A stretch of DNA of 64,000 nucleotides from Dipteris shenzhenensis. Taxonomy: Eukaryota; Polypodiophyta; Polypodiopsida; Gleicheniales. Below the pieces are notes generated by a model. The model was given only the letters and a program-made list of their open reading frames with translations, made no database searches and was not told the DNA's origin. The translations under genes were made by a program, and so were the position numbers. Location: assembly GCA_047967505.1 (NCBI GenBank), contig CM106540.1; one strand, 5' to 3'. Positions 22,313-33,759 of this stretch are shown here, piece after piece (position 1 is the first letter of the stretch; each line of letters begins with the position of its first letter).

Positions 22313-23253
22313 GAGAGACTGTCGAAGTGCGTCTATAGATGCACTATTAGACGCATCTATAATCGCGCTCTGACAGACGTCTTTTTCTAAGAAATTAAAA
22401 AGGACATGCGCCTGACCCCAAAAAGAACAACACTGGTACCAAAAACATCTGTTCCTTGCATATGACAAAGGACGAATCCAAAGAGAGCAACTTCCAAAGA
22501 AGATCAACTGTCAAAAGACTTACCTTGGATAGAGGTATGGAAGCTTCTTGTCTTTCTTCAAAGTTGCTTCTCTTTGTTCTCTTCCTTGTTCACCCTCTAC
22601 TTCTCTTTCTTCTCTTCCTTGTTCACCCTCTTCTCTTGTGTGCTTGGGGATGTTTGTGTAAGCTTGGAGGTGAGTGTGGGTGCTTGGAGATAAGTGTGGA
22701 TGCCCGGAGCTATGTCTGTTAATAGGAAAGCAAGCCACACGATGCTAAAAGTATGTGAAGAAAAGCAAGCGAGGTTCCAAACATCCTATTGGGCTAAATT
22801 TCCATGGCTGTTGTCGTTTTGGATCGGGCTAGAGTCTCAAGTTGTGGTAGTCAGCCTGTTTGGCTTTGTAGGAGATGGTTGTTCGAAACTTGGGTTGAGT
22901 CATCTCCTAGAAATTCCTAACATTGGAAGGCTTCGTGCTCCAAGTCAAGGCGAGGGGAAAAAACTGTGGGAGTACTTGTTGGATGACGTGAAGTAGGGGA
23001 GTCTTCCACCATCTCTGTGGAAGGGCCTGCCTCACCCATGGTGAGGTGGCCCTCCTTTAGGGGGACGGAGAGCCTGTGCAGAAGGGGGAATAACATAGAG
23101 CTGAAGTTGAAGGAAGGAAGCTTGCATGAGAGGTGGAACGAACGGGGAGCAACGGCTCCCACTCTCCAGCTGTGAACATGCCGAAGTTTTGTATGTAAAT
23201 TGTATCCTATTTGAGTTGTCTTTCATTAAACCAAACTTCTAAAAACACCCACA

Positions 23254-23287
<34 letters not shown>

Positions 23288-24085
23288 CTTGTGCCTTCTG
23301 TCACAGACTGCACTTCGTGGTGTTCTATCGCTCTACCACCTATGTGTAGCTCTCTTCGATTTGGTTGCTGGCTACCATGTGGGTATGCACGGGTGTTGAC
23401 CTACCCATCATACACGCGCCTCCCTACTCAGTAGTACACATGTCTCCCTATCTGCTCATACATGTGGTGACATGCACCGACGTCCAACTCGTCACCATGT
23501 GGCAGGCTTGCACACTCCAACTCTCTACCAATGTGTCCGTCCATAAATATTGTGCCTAGTTGTTACAACGGTACTTGTCACGATGCAATTAGAGCCGTCA
23601 CCCGTGGTGATTGCATTTAGCTTCTTTGTATCATTATGCCATGTGGCACTCTAGCCTTCTGCCCCTGTCTCTACCTAGAACTTTGGTCCTCTATGCATGT
23701 CTACCTCCCCTAGATCGGTTAGTGTCAGACCATGCCACATCATTAACGATGGCCTTGATCTCCCCACCTCATCCACGACTGCTCATATCCGTTTATTGTA
23801 TGCTCTATCCTCGTAGTGCCATGTGGATGCCTCTCTCTCCACTCTCTCCCTGAGCCTTCATCCCACCTACTCCTCTCCCCAAACCTCCCCATGCCAACCG
23901 TGAACATACACGATCTCTTCCTCCAATGGTGCAAATGCCTCCACAACTCTCCAATCCCTCCGAACCTTTAGAATTCCTCCACCAGACCTCCTGCGAGCCT
24001 CCCTCCTCTCACATATGAGATTAGTCTCTGAAAGAAGTATATAGAAGAAATCAAGCTTGATATCAAATATTGAAAATGAGAGCAG
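22313..24085. other. No gene recognised; contains a CT microsatellite
   Basis: Includes gtgcgtctatagatgcac and related short palindromes at about 22330-22375, a ctctct tract at 23257-23284, and GC-richer sequence with many short frames from 23300 to 24000. No motifs were recognised. Confidence 0.4.
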
Positions 24086-24139
24086 ATGTGTTGGTTAATT
24101 AGAAAGCATTTTGCATTTTGCACATAGCACTTTGCATTT

Positions 24140-24370
24140 ATGTGAAATAGATTGCATGATGGTGTATGGATTTACCATATAGGAAAGCTACATAGATTTA
24201 CCTATATGGTGTATGGATTTACCATATAGGAAAGCTTCATTTACATTGAATTCTCAAGCCAACTATCCAAATCATCCATATAGAGGATGTATGCATCGAT
24301 CTAGTTTGATATGATTTCAGTGGCTTGCTCATCGATCGATAGCATTATGTATGCATGCATTTTACAAGGA
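24140..24370 (-). pseudogene. Helitron Rep fragment (HUH region), second copy
   Basis: Minus-strand reading at about 24240-24360 gives MHAYIMLSIDEQATEIISN and then IDAYILYMDDLDSWLENSM. This is closely similar to the Rep segment at 33895-34010 (MHAHMMLWIDEQDIDIVSNQ), and the surrounding nucleotides align too. The second HUH histidine is changed to tyrosine (H-A-Y instead of H-A-H), so it cannot be catalytic. The left flank carries a duplicated ggtgtatggatttaccatataggaaagct block. The N-terminal Rep region is deleted: HUH sequence passes directly into the minisatellite that lies upstream of Rep in the larger copy. Confidence 0.7.
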
Positions 24371-24379
24371 TTGTAATTC

Positions 24380-25335
24380 AAAGAAAGTATCTTTAAATAT
24401 TGGTAATGAGATAAGCTACTATTGTATTATATAATTAGATGGCAATGTGCATTTTGTAAATAGCAATTTGCATTTAGCATATTACCACATGTTTTTTAAA
24501 AGAAAATTAAATTTACCACATAGCAATTTGAATTTAGTTAATAGTACTTTGCATTTCACACGTGGCACTTTACATTTCGCACATGTACTTTGCATTTAGC
24601 ACATGACCACACATTTGTGTGGAGGAGGGAGTTGGCAAGCTTCCGAGTCTCCAAAAGTTATAAGAATAAGGTATGTTCCCTTACTTGGTGGGTACATTTT
24701 TATTTGCATTCAGCTTGAATTTAGTACATATTTGAATTTGGCACATAGCAATTTGCATTTTGCACATAATACTTGGCCTTTAGCACATAACCACATAGTT
24801 GTCTGGGGGAGAGTTGGCATGCTTCCTATCCAAAAACTATAAGACCAGGGAATGTATGCTTCCTTGGGTTCATCTCCATTTTCTTTTAGCACAAAGCAAT
24901 TTGAATTAAGCACATAGAAATTTGAATTTGGCATGTAGAATTTTGCATATGCCACATAGTACTTTGCATTTAGCACATAACCACACATTTCTGTGGGGGG
25001 AGAAATTGCACACTTTCTCTCCAAAAATTATTAGACCAAAGAATGTGCCCTTCCTTGGGTTCATATCGATTTGCACTTAGCACATAGCAATTTGCATATA
25101 GCAAATAATGATTTGAAATTAGCAATATTGAAAGAGAATTTGTCTTTTTGTAATTTTGTAATTTAAGCATATAACCACAGGTTTTCCTTTGTAGCACATA
25201 GCAAATTGAATTAGCACATAACAATTTGAATTTAGCACATAGCACTTTGTAGTGAGCACATGACCACACATTTATGTGGGGGGAGAGTTACCACACTTCC
25301 TCTCTAAGATTATAAGGCCAAGGAATATAAGAGGC
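24380..25335. repeat. Helitron-associated minisatellite array
   Basis: This is built from a short unit, gcacatagcaatttgcattt (about 20 bp, variable). It is punctuated four times by a conserved block of about 90 bp: ccacacatttgtgtgggggg, gagttggcatgcttcc, aaaaattataagacca and cttccttgggttcat. The blocks fall at about 24606, 24787, 24981 and 25264, giving a higher-order spacing of about 180-280 bp. The same block and units occur at 35580-36180. Confidence 0.85.
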
Positions 25336-26470
25336 CAGTGGTAGCAATCCGACTCCCCTCATAGGGAAGTTGCCCCCACCCTCTGCAATGAGGAGTCTTC
25401 ATAGGTTTTGCTTACTTGGGCCAGCCCAACATACCTAGAGGAGTTTGAGAGGTAGCCACTCATATAGAATCTCAAGGATTAAGATAATGAGAGACTCATG
25501 CTGGGGAAATAGACACACATCGGATGGGCTTGGCTTGACTAGGTCTTTTAAAGCTTGGAGCCTCCTTCCTGTGGAGGCAAACGCACAAGGGTAGGCAATC
25601 TCCCATATATGAGGGCAATCAACACAGTGATCCCACAGTCATGGTGGGAGGGATTCTGTAGTGTCTTGGATGCCCCTTGCTTGCATGGACATTTTTCTTG
25701 GATTGGGGTGCCCCATAGATTCAATTTTTGCAACAAGCCCTTGGCTACTGTCAATACAAATTTTATAGATTGGGGCCTATAGGCCTACTTCAGCCCAAAA
25801 AAACAAGAAACCTAGAGGTTATTGAGGCCCTAGACTCACTCGAGTGGTAGAGGATCAGGGTAGTGTCCCACTTGGGCAAGGACTAGACCTTTGGCCCATT
25901 GCCGATCTTGAAAGGGCAAGAGGAGGTATGGTGGTGCCTATGGTTCTATGAGGGCCATCTTTTTTGAGAGATTCACTAGGATTCAAGTGAGTAGGCTGAC
26001 CTCTTTAGCTACAGGTGGCAGCCTGGAATCTCATAAGAGAGTGTCATTAAGTGGAGCAGTAGGTTCCCCAAGAGGTTACCTCCTATTTTTTGTCACATCC
26101 AACCACAAGCCACAAAAGATCTTCTGGATGGTGGTAATGAGGTTTTCCCATTGGCCCTTGGCTGGAGCATATGCAAGAGGATGGTAGTTGCAACTGTTGC
26201 AAAGGCAAGAGTTCTACAGCAAATCCCACATTTCACTTGGCTTGCCTAACAATGCAGAGGATCTCAATGGGTGCCCTCCTGATTATTGCCAACACACACG
26301 AGATGCAGCGAGACTTCACTTGAGGGATAGATGCATAGCTGATGGATGAGGGTCATGCCTTCTCCATTGATCCATCCTCTCTAGCCCACAAGTTCCAGGG
26401 CCAATGGGTATTCAAGATAGAGGCACGAGATGCGATGCCTCTTTTCTCCCCGTTGCCCTTTGCTTTTGCC
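25336..26470. other. No gene recognised
   Basis: Moderate-GC sequence with several 60-80-codon frames on both strands (for example 25555-25782 and 25948-26187, plus). None has a motif I can assign; it may be an old, eroded element. Confidence 0.4.
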
Positions 26471-26554
26471 AAAGGATAGTGTTTGGGAGATGGTGTCCAA
26501 AGGATAGCATTTGGGAGATGATGTCCAGAGGATAGTGTTTGGGAGATAGTATCC
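26471..26554. repeat. Three 28-bp tandem repeats
   Basis: The units start at 26471, 26499 and 26527. Each follows a[a/g]aggatag, tgtttgggagat, then g[g/a]tgtcc, with 2-4 changes per unit. A more diverged unit occurs at about 26623. Confidence 0.85.
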
Positions 26555-28216
26555 ATCATCACTATTAGACCGTCTTGCGAGGATGCAATGCCTCCTTCAC
26601 GCTCGCACCCTTTTCTTCCACAAGAGGGTAGTGTTTGAAAGGCGATGTCCAACATCATTTCTTGGAACATTTGGGTTGCCTAGTGTAGTCTTGTGATGGG
26701 AGACCATTAGTTCCCCTACTGAGCCACCTTGGTAGCCATGTGGCAAGATATCATTTATACCTTATGTGCCATCTAGGTGTGTGGGACTTCAGGATATAAC
26801 ACCATCAGAAGGCAGGAGCATTTCTACAAGGCTTGGCATGCAAGCAACTTTTATGTTTTTACTAAGCAAGGTATTTGCTAGATATATAGACCTCCACCCT
26901 AGTTGTTAGCCCTTATTCTTGGGGCACTAACTCAATATGTTATATGTTACTAGCCTCGTCCAAAATCGAAGGTATGGGGGGACGAAGTCCATATATAATA
27001 TGCATGGATTTCCTTAAAATTTTTCAAATATGCAAGGGAAAAATATGGAAATTTCATGTCCCCCCTCCCACAAAATATAAGGTGTATACCTTGAAAAATA
27101 TGCAGATTTGTACATATTTTTTCATAATATGTAAGGCCCAAGGGGGGGGTCTTTTGGATGATGGGGTGTAAAATAAAAAATATGCAAAAGATGAAAACCC
27201 ATCTCCTTTTAAATTAATGAAACTTTTCCACGTGTTACCCAAATTTCAAGGTCTAAAGACATATTTGAAGCTCTTATAGTGTAGAACACAACCATGTTTA
27301 TTTGAATAATTCTACTCATGGGATATTGTTAAATTCATCTCATACTCAAGATTTTGATAGGTTTTCTTACTAAAGGGAGTTGGCACCCCAGGCCCTTATT
27401 CGAGACATTCCCTAGGCAGTGAGCTAGGTTCCTTTGAAATTGGGTTGGTTTTCTTTGACAACCAAATGCTTTATCTCTTTTTCAATAATCAGCACCTCTC
27501 AAATTGCTATATGTATGGTTGGTTTCTCAAGCAGTAGTAGAAATTTCTCTCAAAATTCTTTTCTCTAGAAAAAAACCAAAACAGAAAAGATTATTGCCGT
27601 ATGAAATGGCAATAAATGTTCATATGCTTGGATCTCTCATGATCCCCAAGATCCTCTAATACTAATTTAGCTAGATAGCCTCTCATCCACACTAGCAAGT
27701 AGATGTATACTCTGCCTTTTCTATTGAATAATGCCATGATTGCTTTCTTCTAGTTGGACTAAGATGCAAACTATGAATTGAACATCTTGAAACTAACTTT
27801 CCCATCCTCAATTTGTAGCCCAAAACCCAACGGGAACCCAACTAACAAATGTTCTATATCTTGGTTACTTTAACTTATGACAGCTTATGATTTGTTGTTG
27901 ACCCCTACATCCTCACTCTTCTCCCTCCATCATCCTCACCCTCCCTCTTCATCCTCTCCCTTAGCTTCACCCTCAATTTAGACCCTCTTCACCCTCTTCC
28001 TAAGCCGCTTGTTAGTTGGATGGTGCCCAATAGTGTTTGAATTGGCTTTTCCACCCTGATTGACAATGACTCTGCTATACATGATTCAGATGCTTTGAGA
28101 CATGAGTTTTGGTGATATTTCACTCTATTGTGGCATACACATTTGGGTGCACCTGGTATTTGGTGTGATTCTCTCTTGTAGGCACTAGCATTTGGGATTT
28201 TTGCTTCATTTGCATC
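26555..28216. other. No gene recognised; leader side of a copia element
   Basis: No convincing frame. The last 300 bp should contain the 5' leader or LTR of the copia element that starts at 28217, but no primer binding site and no copy of the 3' LTR could be found, so its 5' end seems lost. Confidence 0.4.
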
Positions 28217-29160
28217 ATGGCATCCTCTTCCATGTCTAAAAAGGAGTTTTTTAGCATTAAAAAGTTTGATGGGACAAACTTTTCTTTGTGGAAAGAACAA
28301 ATAAGGGATGTGCTTATTCAAAAGAAGCAGATTAAACCCTTGGCAAGGATTGAAGCTCAGCCTGCAAATATGTCTGAGGATGATTGGAATGAGTTGGATG
28401 CATTAGCAAAATCTACTATTAGACTTCATCTTGCAAAGTCAGTTTATTTCACAGTAGTAAATGAGCAGACTATGAAAGATTTGTGGAAGAAACTGTGTGC
28501 CACTTATGAAAAGGAAACTACCTCTAATAAAGTTTACCTCATAAAGAGGTTGTTTGAGCTGCAGGTGAAGGAAGGGGTCTCCATTTCTTCTCAGTTGAAT
28601 GAATTCAATATTATTTTCAGCTAGCTTCAGGCTCAGAAGATGAATTTTGATGCGGAGAGTAAGGCAATATTTCTCTTATGTTCATTGCCATCCTCATGGG
28701 ATACCTTCCATATAGCTGTCAGTAACTCTACACCTAGTGGAGTACTGAAATTTGATGATGTTGTGGGTAGCTTGTTGGCCGAGGAGATTAGACGGAAGTC
28801 TATGGACAGCAACAAGCAGGATGTAGCCTTAAATGTGCAAAGGGGCAGATCACAGTTCAGGGGGAAGTCCCAAGAAAGAGGGAAGTCTCGTAGCAAATCC
28901 AAGGCATGAAACATTGAGTGTTACCACTGTGGCAAGAAGGGCCATATGAAAAAGGATTGCTACAAGCTGAAAAGAGAGCAAAAGGATAAGAAAAAGAATG
29001 CAAATTGGGGTGCAAATCAAAAGGAAGAGAGTCCAAGGGAGGACAAAGGGAAAGTGAAGATCGAGGAGATCAATGCAGTCACACATGATAGTGACAATGA
29101 CGTTCTCTTCATGTCTAGTTTATCTGCAGAGTTGCTTACCACTTCAAATGATGCATATTC
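28217..29160 (+). pseudogene. Ty1/copia gag
   Basis: The frame begins MASSSMSKKEFFSIKKF at ATG 28217 and follows the copia gag pattern (F-D-G-x-N-F-x-L-W-K near codon 15-25; LFELQVKEGVSI at about 28550-28590; LPSSWDTFHIAVSNS at about 28685-28730). A CCHC knuckle CYHCGKKGHMKKDC lies at about 28919-28960. In-frame stops at 28622 (TAG), 28907 (TGA) and 29168 (TGA) are compatible with C-to-T or G-to-A changes in CAG, CGA and TGG codons. Otherwise the frame is intact. It encodes the capsid-like protein that packages element RNA. Confidence 0.9.
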
Positions 29161-30452
29161 CCAGGATTGAATTTTGGATTGTGGTGCTTCATTCCATGTT
29201 ACTCCCCATCCACTTATGACAGTGGAAAGACAGGTTGTGTGCATCTTGGAAATGACTATGCATGTGACATAGTGGGAGTAGGTGACATAAAGTTTTCTTT
29301 TGCAAATGGGTCTGCATTTATTTTAAAACATGTGAGACATGTGCCTAAGTTGACCAAGAGTCTTATTTTAGTGGATCAGCTACATGATGCTGGTTTTCAC
29401 ACCACTTTTGGCTTTCAGAGTTGGAAAATTCAGAAGGGCTCTATGCTTTTAGCCAAGGGTGCCAAGTATGGGACTTTGTATCCCTTACATGTATCAAGGG
29501 TATTTGATCATGTTGTTGCAATAACCAAGCAGCCAAGCACTTCTTTGTGGCATTGTAGGTTGGGGCACATGAGCCAAAATGGAATGAAACTCTTATGCCA
29601 TTTGGGTTATGTACCGCATTTGAGTTTCTTTGATTTTGAATTTTGTGAACACTGTCTCTATGGAAAGCAGACTAAATCAGCCCATAAAAGAAGGGGAAAG
29701 AAAGAGTGTGAAAAGTTTGATTTGGTGCATTCAGACGTATGTGGTCCCATGCCTAGACGGTCATTAGGCGGGGCTGAATACTATGTGACATTCATTGATG
29801 ATGCAACTAGGAAAGTGTGGCTTATGCTATAGCTCGAAAGAGTGATGCGTTCCAGGTATTTCAGAAATGGCTGGCCTTGGTTGAGAATTAGTCAGGTAGA
29901 ATGCTTAAATGCCTACAGACTGACAATGGTGGAGAGTATCTCTCTCATGACTTTCAGCATTTCTGTGATACATGTGGGATTAAGAGGAAGCTCACATCCC
30001 CTCGTACTCCAAAGCAAAATCCAGTTGCAGAAAAGATGAACCGTACCATTCAAGAAAGGTTACAATGCATGCTTTCCAATGCAAGTCTTTCTGGTGGTTT
30101 TTGGGTTGAGGCAATGAAGACTGTAGTGCATGTGATCAATAGATCACCTAGTAAGAGTTTGGATGGTGATATTCCTGAAGAGGCATGGAGTGGCAAGAAG
30201 CCCTCTTACTCTCATTTGCGTATATTTGGGTGTGAGGCATATGCACATGTGCCAAAAGAGCTTCGAAAGAAGCTAGATCCTAAGTCTAGGAAATGCACCT
30301 TTCTGGGTTATGGTAAAAGTGGAGAGATGGGCTATCGTCTCTGGGATCCAGAAGCAAAGAAGATCATACGCAGCCATGATGTAGCCTTCAATGAGAAGAA
30401 GATGCATAAGGCACCCATGAGGGATGTGGAAATGAGGAGAATCACTTTCTAG
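29161..30452 (+). pseudogene. Ty1/copia protease, pre-integrase and integrase
   Basis: The protease site reads ILDCGASFHVTPH at about 29170-29208, with cysteine in place of the usual serine in D-S-G. A frameshift lies near 29215. The pre-integrase has LWHCRLGHMS (about 29545-29575) and FCEHCLYGKQTKSAH (about 29640-29690). The integrase core follows: VHSDVCGPM, FIDDATRKVW, then after a stop (TAG at 29830) LQTDNGGEYLSHDF (about 29910-29955), AEKMNRTIQER and the GYRLWDPEAKK C-terminal part. The D-D-E residues are visible in FIDD, TDNGG and AEKMNR, although D-D-E spacing is split by the frameshift. Confidence 0.9.
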
Positions 30453-30629
30453 GATGTGAATCCACCTACATATGTTGATAGACAACAAGCTGTCCATGCA
30501 CCAAATGTGCAAGAAATGGTACCACCAAGTACTCCCACAGGTATACAATTAAGGGTAGATGATGGATCATCTATTGGTGGAAATGATGAGCCAAATGTCA
30601 CTGATATGCAGGTGGGATAGCAAGCTAAA

Positions 30630-32250
30630 ATGCCCTTGAGAAGATCATCTAGAGTGTCTAAGCCGCCTGATAGGTTTGTTCCAGGGGTAGACTATGTGAT
30701 GCTTACTGATTGCAGGGAGCCTTCTTGCTACAAAGAGGCTATGATGCGCGAGGATCAATGCAAGTGGGAGTATGCTATGCAATCAAAGATGAGTTCACTT
30801 ATGAAGAATAAGACTTGGGACTTGGTTTCTTTGCCACATGGAAAGAAAGCATTGCCATGTAAATGGGTCTACAAAATGAAGGTGACAAGTGATGACGTGC
30901 CTAGGTACAAGGCCCGTTTGGTCGCTAAAGGGTTCAAGCAAGAGAAGGGTGTGGACTTTGATGAGATATTATCTCCGGTTGTGAAGATGACCACACTTAG
31001 ATGCATGCTTGGACTAGTGGCATTAGAGGATATGGAGCTTATGCAGATAGATGTCAAGACAGCTTTCTTACATGGGGATTTGCATGAGGAAATTTACATG
31101 GTGCAGCCAGAAGGCTTTGAAGAAAAGGGCAAAGAGCATTTAGTTTGCAAGCTGAAGAAGAGTCTCTATGGTCTTAAGTAAGCACCTAGAGAATGGTATC
31201 AGAAGTTTGATGCTTTCATTCGGTCCCAGGGTTTTAGAAGGAGTGAAATTGATCAACCTCTACACTAAAAGGGCTAAGGATAATAGCCTGATAATCTTGG
31301 CACTATATGTGGATGATATGCTATTGGCTAGCAAGAATACTTATGAGCTAGATGCATTAAAGGCCAAGTTGCATGAGGCCTTTGATATGAAGGATTTGGG
31401 ACTTGCAGGTCATATTCTTGGTATGCACATCATGCGTGATCGGAGTAGGAAACTCCTTTGGCTTTCACAAAAAGAGTATGTTACAAAAGTATTGCAGCAT
31501 TTCAATATGGAGGGGGGGAAGGCAGTGAGTACTCCATTGCCTCCATATGTGAAACTGAGTCATAGAAATAGTCCCGAATAGGATGAGGAAAGGGCCATGA
31601 TGGCCAAGGTTCCTTATGCATAAGCAGTTGGGAGTCTTATGTATGCTATGATAGCTACTAGACCAGACATTGCATTTGCAGTGGGAGTTGTTAGCCGGTA
31701 TATGGCTAATCCAGGAAAGAGGCATTGGGAGGCAGTTAAGTGCATCATGAGGTACATGAAGGGTACCAAGGAGATGTGCATCTGCTTTGGTAAAGGAAAC
31801 ATGCGTGTACTTGGGTACATAGATTCAGACTATGCAAGGCATGTGGATAGTAGGAGATCCACTTCTGGTTATGTGTTCACCTTTGCAGGTGGTGCAGTGT
31901 AGTGGATGTCTCATGCATAGAAGTGCCTTGCTTTGTCTACCACAGAGGCTGAGTATGTTGTAGCCACAGAGGGTTGCAAGGAGGCTATATGGCTTGATCG
32001 GCTAGTGGGAGGATTGGGGATTCATACAGGTGTACCGACATTGCATAGTGATTCCATGAGTGTTATTCAGCTAGCACGGAATCCGGTCTTTCATGCAAAG
32101 ACCAAACACATTGAGGTCAGGTTCCATTTCATCAGGGAGGTACTTGAGGACAAGCGCATAGAGCTTGTCAAGGTTCATACATATGATAACCCTGCAGATA
32201 TGCTGAGAAGAGTCTACCTAGTCAACGGTTTGAGTATTATTGTGTATTGA
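30630..32250 (+). pseudogene. Ty1/copia reverse transcriptase and RNase H
   Basis: The frame has the copia reverse transcriptase order: PCKWVYKMK, RYKARLVAKGF, QIDVKTAFLHGDL (about 31045-31085), KLKKSLYGLK, then LYVDDMLLASK (catalytic YVDD at about 31305), GHILGMHIMRD and LMYAMIATRPDIAFAVG. The RNase H has DSDYARHVDSRRSTSGY, LSTTEAEYVVATEGCKEAIW and NPVFHAKTKHIEVRFHFIRE. Stops at 31180, 31266, 31579, 31621, 31900 and 31918, plus a frameshift near 31190, make it dead. It belongs to the same element as 28217-30452, and its 3' side runs into the polypurine tract and LTR. Confidence 0.9.
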
Positions 32251-32317
32251 TGGGCATTGGATAGTATGCTCACTGGTTGTTCTCCCTTAATGGCACATTG
32301 TCCTTTAAGTGGGAGGT

Positions 32318-32566
32318 TGTGGGGGTTAAAGGTCACTGTGCCTTTACCCCCATTATGTACAATACTCAAACACATATATAAATGAATGAAAAAGAAGATT
32401 AGGGTGGTTCTGCACCCACCAAAACTTGTGTGGCTCTCTATTTCTCTCTCTCCCTCTTCCATACTTGCTTCCATTGAGAGCATTCTCACTATCCACTCCC
32501 ATTCCCTAGGGTCTCACTGCAAAAACTTAATTGGGACACTATTGCTAGACCATGATACTAACAGGG
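32318..32566 (+). repeat. Putative 3' LTR of the 28-32 kb copia element
   Basis: A purine-rich tract (aagtgggagg, 32307-32316) ends just before TGTGGGGGTTAAAGG, the expected LTR start. The right end near 32566 (gatactaacaggg) is a guess, because no 5' LTR copy exists for comparison. Confidence 0.45.
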
Positions 32567-32751
32567 TGGCCCTTGAGGCTGCCCTAAATTCAATTCAATA
32601 AGGATATCTATATTTTTCCCATGTGGCATCCAATCAACCATTTACCACATAGCATGCCTACATTCTGTAAGAAAAATATCTTTGCTCAAATGGAGATTGA
32701 AGGTTTTAAGTCAAACAAGGTCACCTTTTTTTTTTTGTGAATGTCAAGGTA

Positions 32752-33280
32752 GTACTTGAAGAGCAGCTACAACTAGATGGCACATCTTGGAATGCAATTA
32801 TCACTGCATGTGCCATCTTTGAAGCATTTGATAAGGTAGGTCCTACAACTATAAGTTCCGTCTTTTAGACTTAGATGAGTGTAGTTCATAGACAGATTTA
32901 AAATGCATGTAATACTACAGCAGGAACACTAACATATCAAAGACTACTTGAAGTCCAATGTTTTTATGTTGTAGCTACTATTGTTAAAAAGGGGAGGGCA
33001 AGTGATCTATGCTGGCCCTTTGGGAGAACAATCATCCAATGTTATTAAGTACTTTCAAGTAAAACAAAAATATTTAATTAGACTTCATAGTGAGCAATCA
33101 AAAACAAGCATAACAGTGCCTTTTCATTTAATGAACAGGCAATTCTAGGAGTACCCAAGATAAGGGATGACTATAATCCTGCAACATGGATGTTGGAGGA
33201 GACCTCAAATTCTATAGAGACCCACCTACAGATAGATTTTGCACAGCAGTATACCAAAAGTCTGATCTCTTCGTGTATGA
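32752..33280 (+). pseudogene. PDR-type ABC transporter fragment joined to a PPR-like piece
   Basis: Three exons of an ABCG/PDR membrane exporter can be read with introns retained. The first ends IFEAFDK (donor GTAGGT at 32836). The second (32975-33058) reads [18 protein letters not shown] to VIKYFQ. The third (from 33139) reads [20 protein letters not shown]. Both joins are GT-AG and phase 0. This is the region after the nucleotide-binding domain's H-loop. The conserved Q-P-S-x-x preceding IFEAFDE in real PDR proteins is absent; instead the first exon starts with LQLDGTSWNAIITAC, which resembles a PPR protein. Two unrelated gene pieces therefore appear fused. It is located beside Helitron sequence, which suggests capture. 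Confidence 0.7.
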
Positions 33281-33284
33281 ACTA

Positions 33285-33495
33285 TTTCAAATCCTTTCCA
33301 GAGCACTAGCAACATCTCCTTGCTGTGCATATCCAGATATCATTGCACCCCATGATACCACATCTCTATCTGGCAACATGTCAAATAATTCATGTGCCAT
33401 CTGTAACTTCAACATTTAGCATACATGTCAATGATGGTGCTTCCAACCCCCATATCTAGTTCAAGTCCACTTTGAAGAACCTACTCATGTTTTAG
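33285..33495 (-). pseudogene. PPR protein fragment
   Basis: Minus-strand reading gives GLELDMGVGSTIIDMYAKC, then after a frameshift LQMAHELFDMLPDRDVVSWG followed by MISGYAQQGDVASALE. This is the canonical PLS-type pentatricopeptide pattern of plant organelle RNA-processing proteins. It covers about two repeats, and an internal stop breaks it. It lies head-to-head with the PDR fragment with no visible spacer. Confidence 0.75.
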
Positions 33496-33533
33496 CTTGC
33501 CATGCCCAATGGCTCGTATATAACGATGTTTTT

Positions 33534-33741
33534 AATTAAAAACATCGCTATATAGCGATGGAACAGAGCAAAAAGTCGCTATATAGCGATGCTTTAAGTC
33601 ACTTTTTGTTTTAACATGAAGGGAAGCTCATAGATGCTATTTTATAACTGTTAATATAATTTAACTGTTAATATATTTTAAAAGCGTCACTATATAGCGA
33701 CTTTTTGCTCTGTTCCATCGCTATATAGCGATGTTTTTAAT
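33534..33741. mobile_element. 208-bp MITE-like element with palindromic inverted ends
   Basis: Left end (33534-33595) and right end (33681-33741) are inverted repeats of about 60 bp with one or two differences. Each end carries two CGCTATATAGCG palindromes (in the form CATCGCTATATAGCGATG and AGTCGCTATATAGCGA) separated by gaacagagcaaaa. The interior is AT-rich and non-coding. A possible TA target duplication flanks it. It sits at one breakpoint of the inverted Helitron segment. Confidence 0.65.
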
Positions 33742-33759
33742 AGTAGGTTTAGTATCTAA

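Noticed and set aside
21504-22507. Minus-strand frames of 159-257 codons made of S, F and L
   Set aside because: They are translations of the polypurine repeat and have no sequence complexity.
33186-33419. Plus-strand 77-codon frame as a gene
   Set aside because: It overlaps the PDR exon out of frame and is antisense to the PPR fragment, both of which have recognisable motifs.
33534-33741. Repeated palindromes as a CRISPR array or transcription terminators
   Set aside because: There is no regular repeat-spacer layout, the context is eukaryotic, and the palindromes sit in the inverted ends of a MITE-like element.
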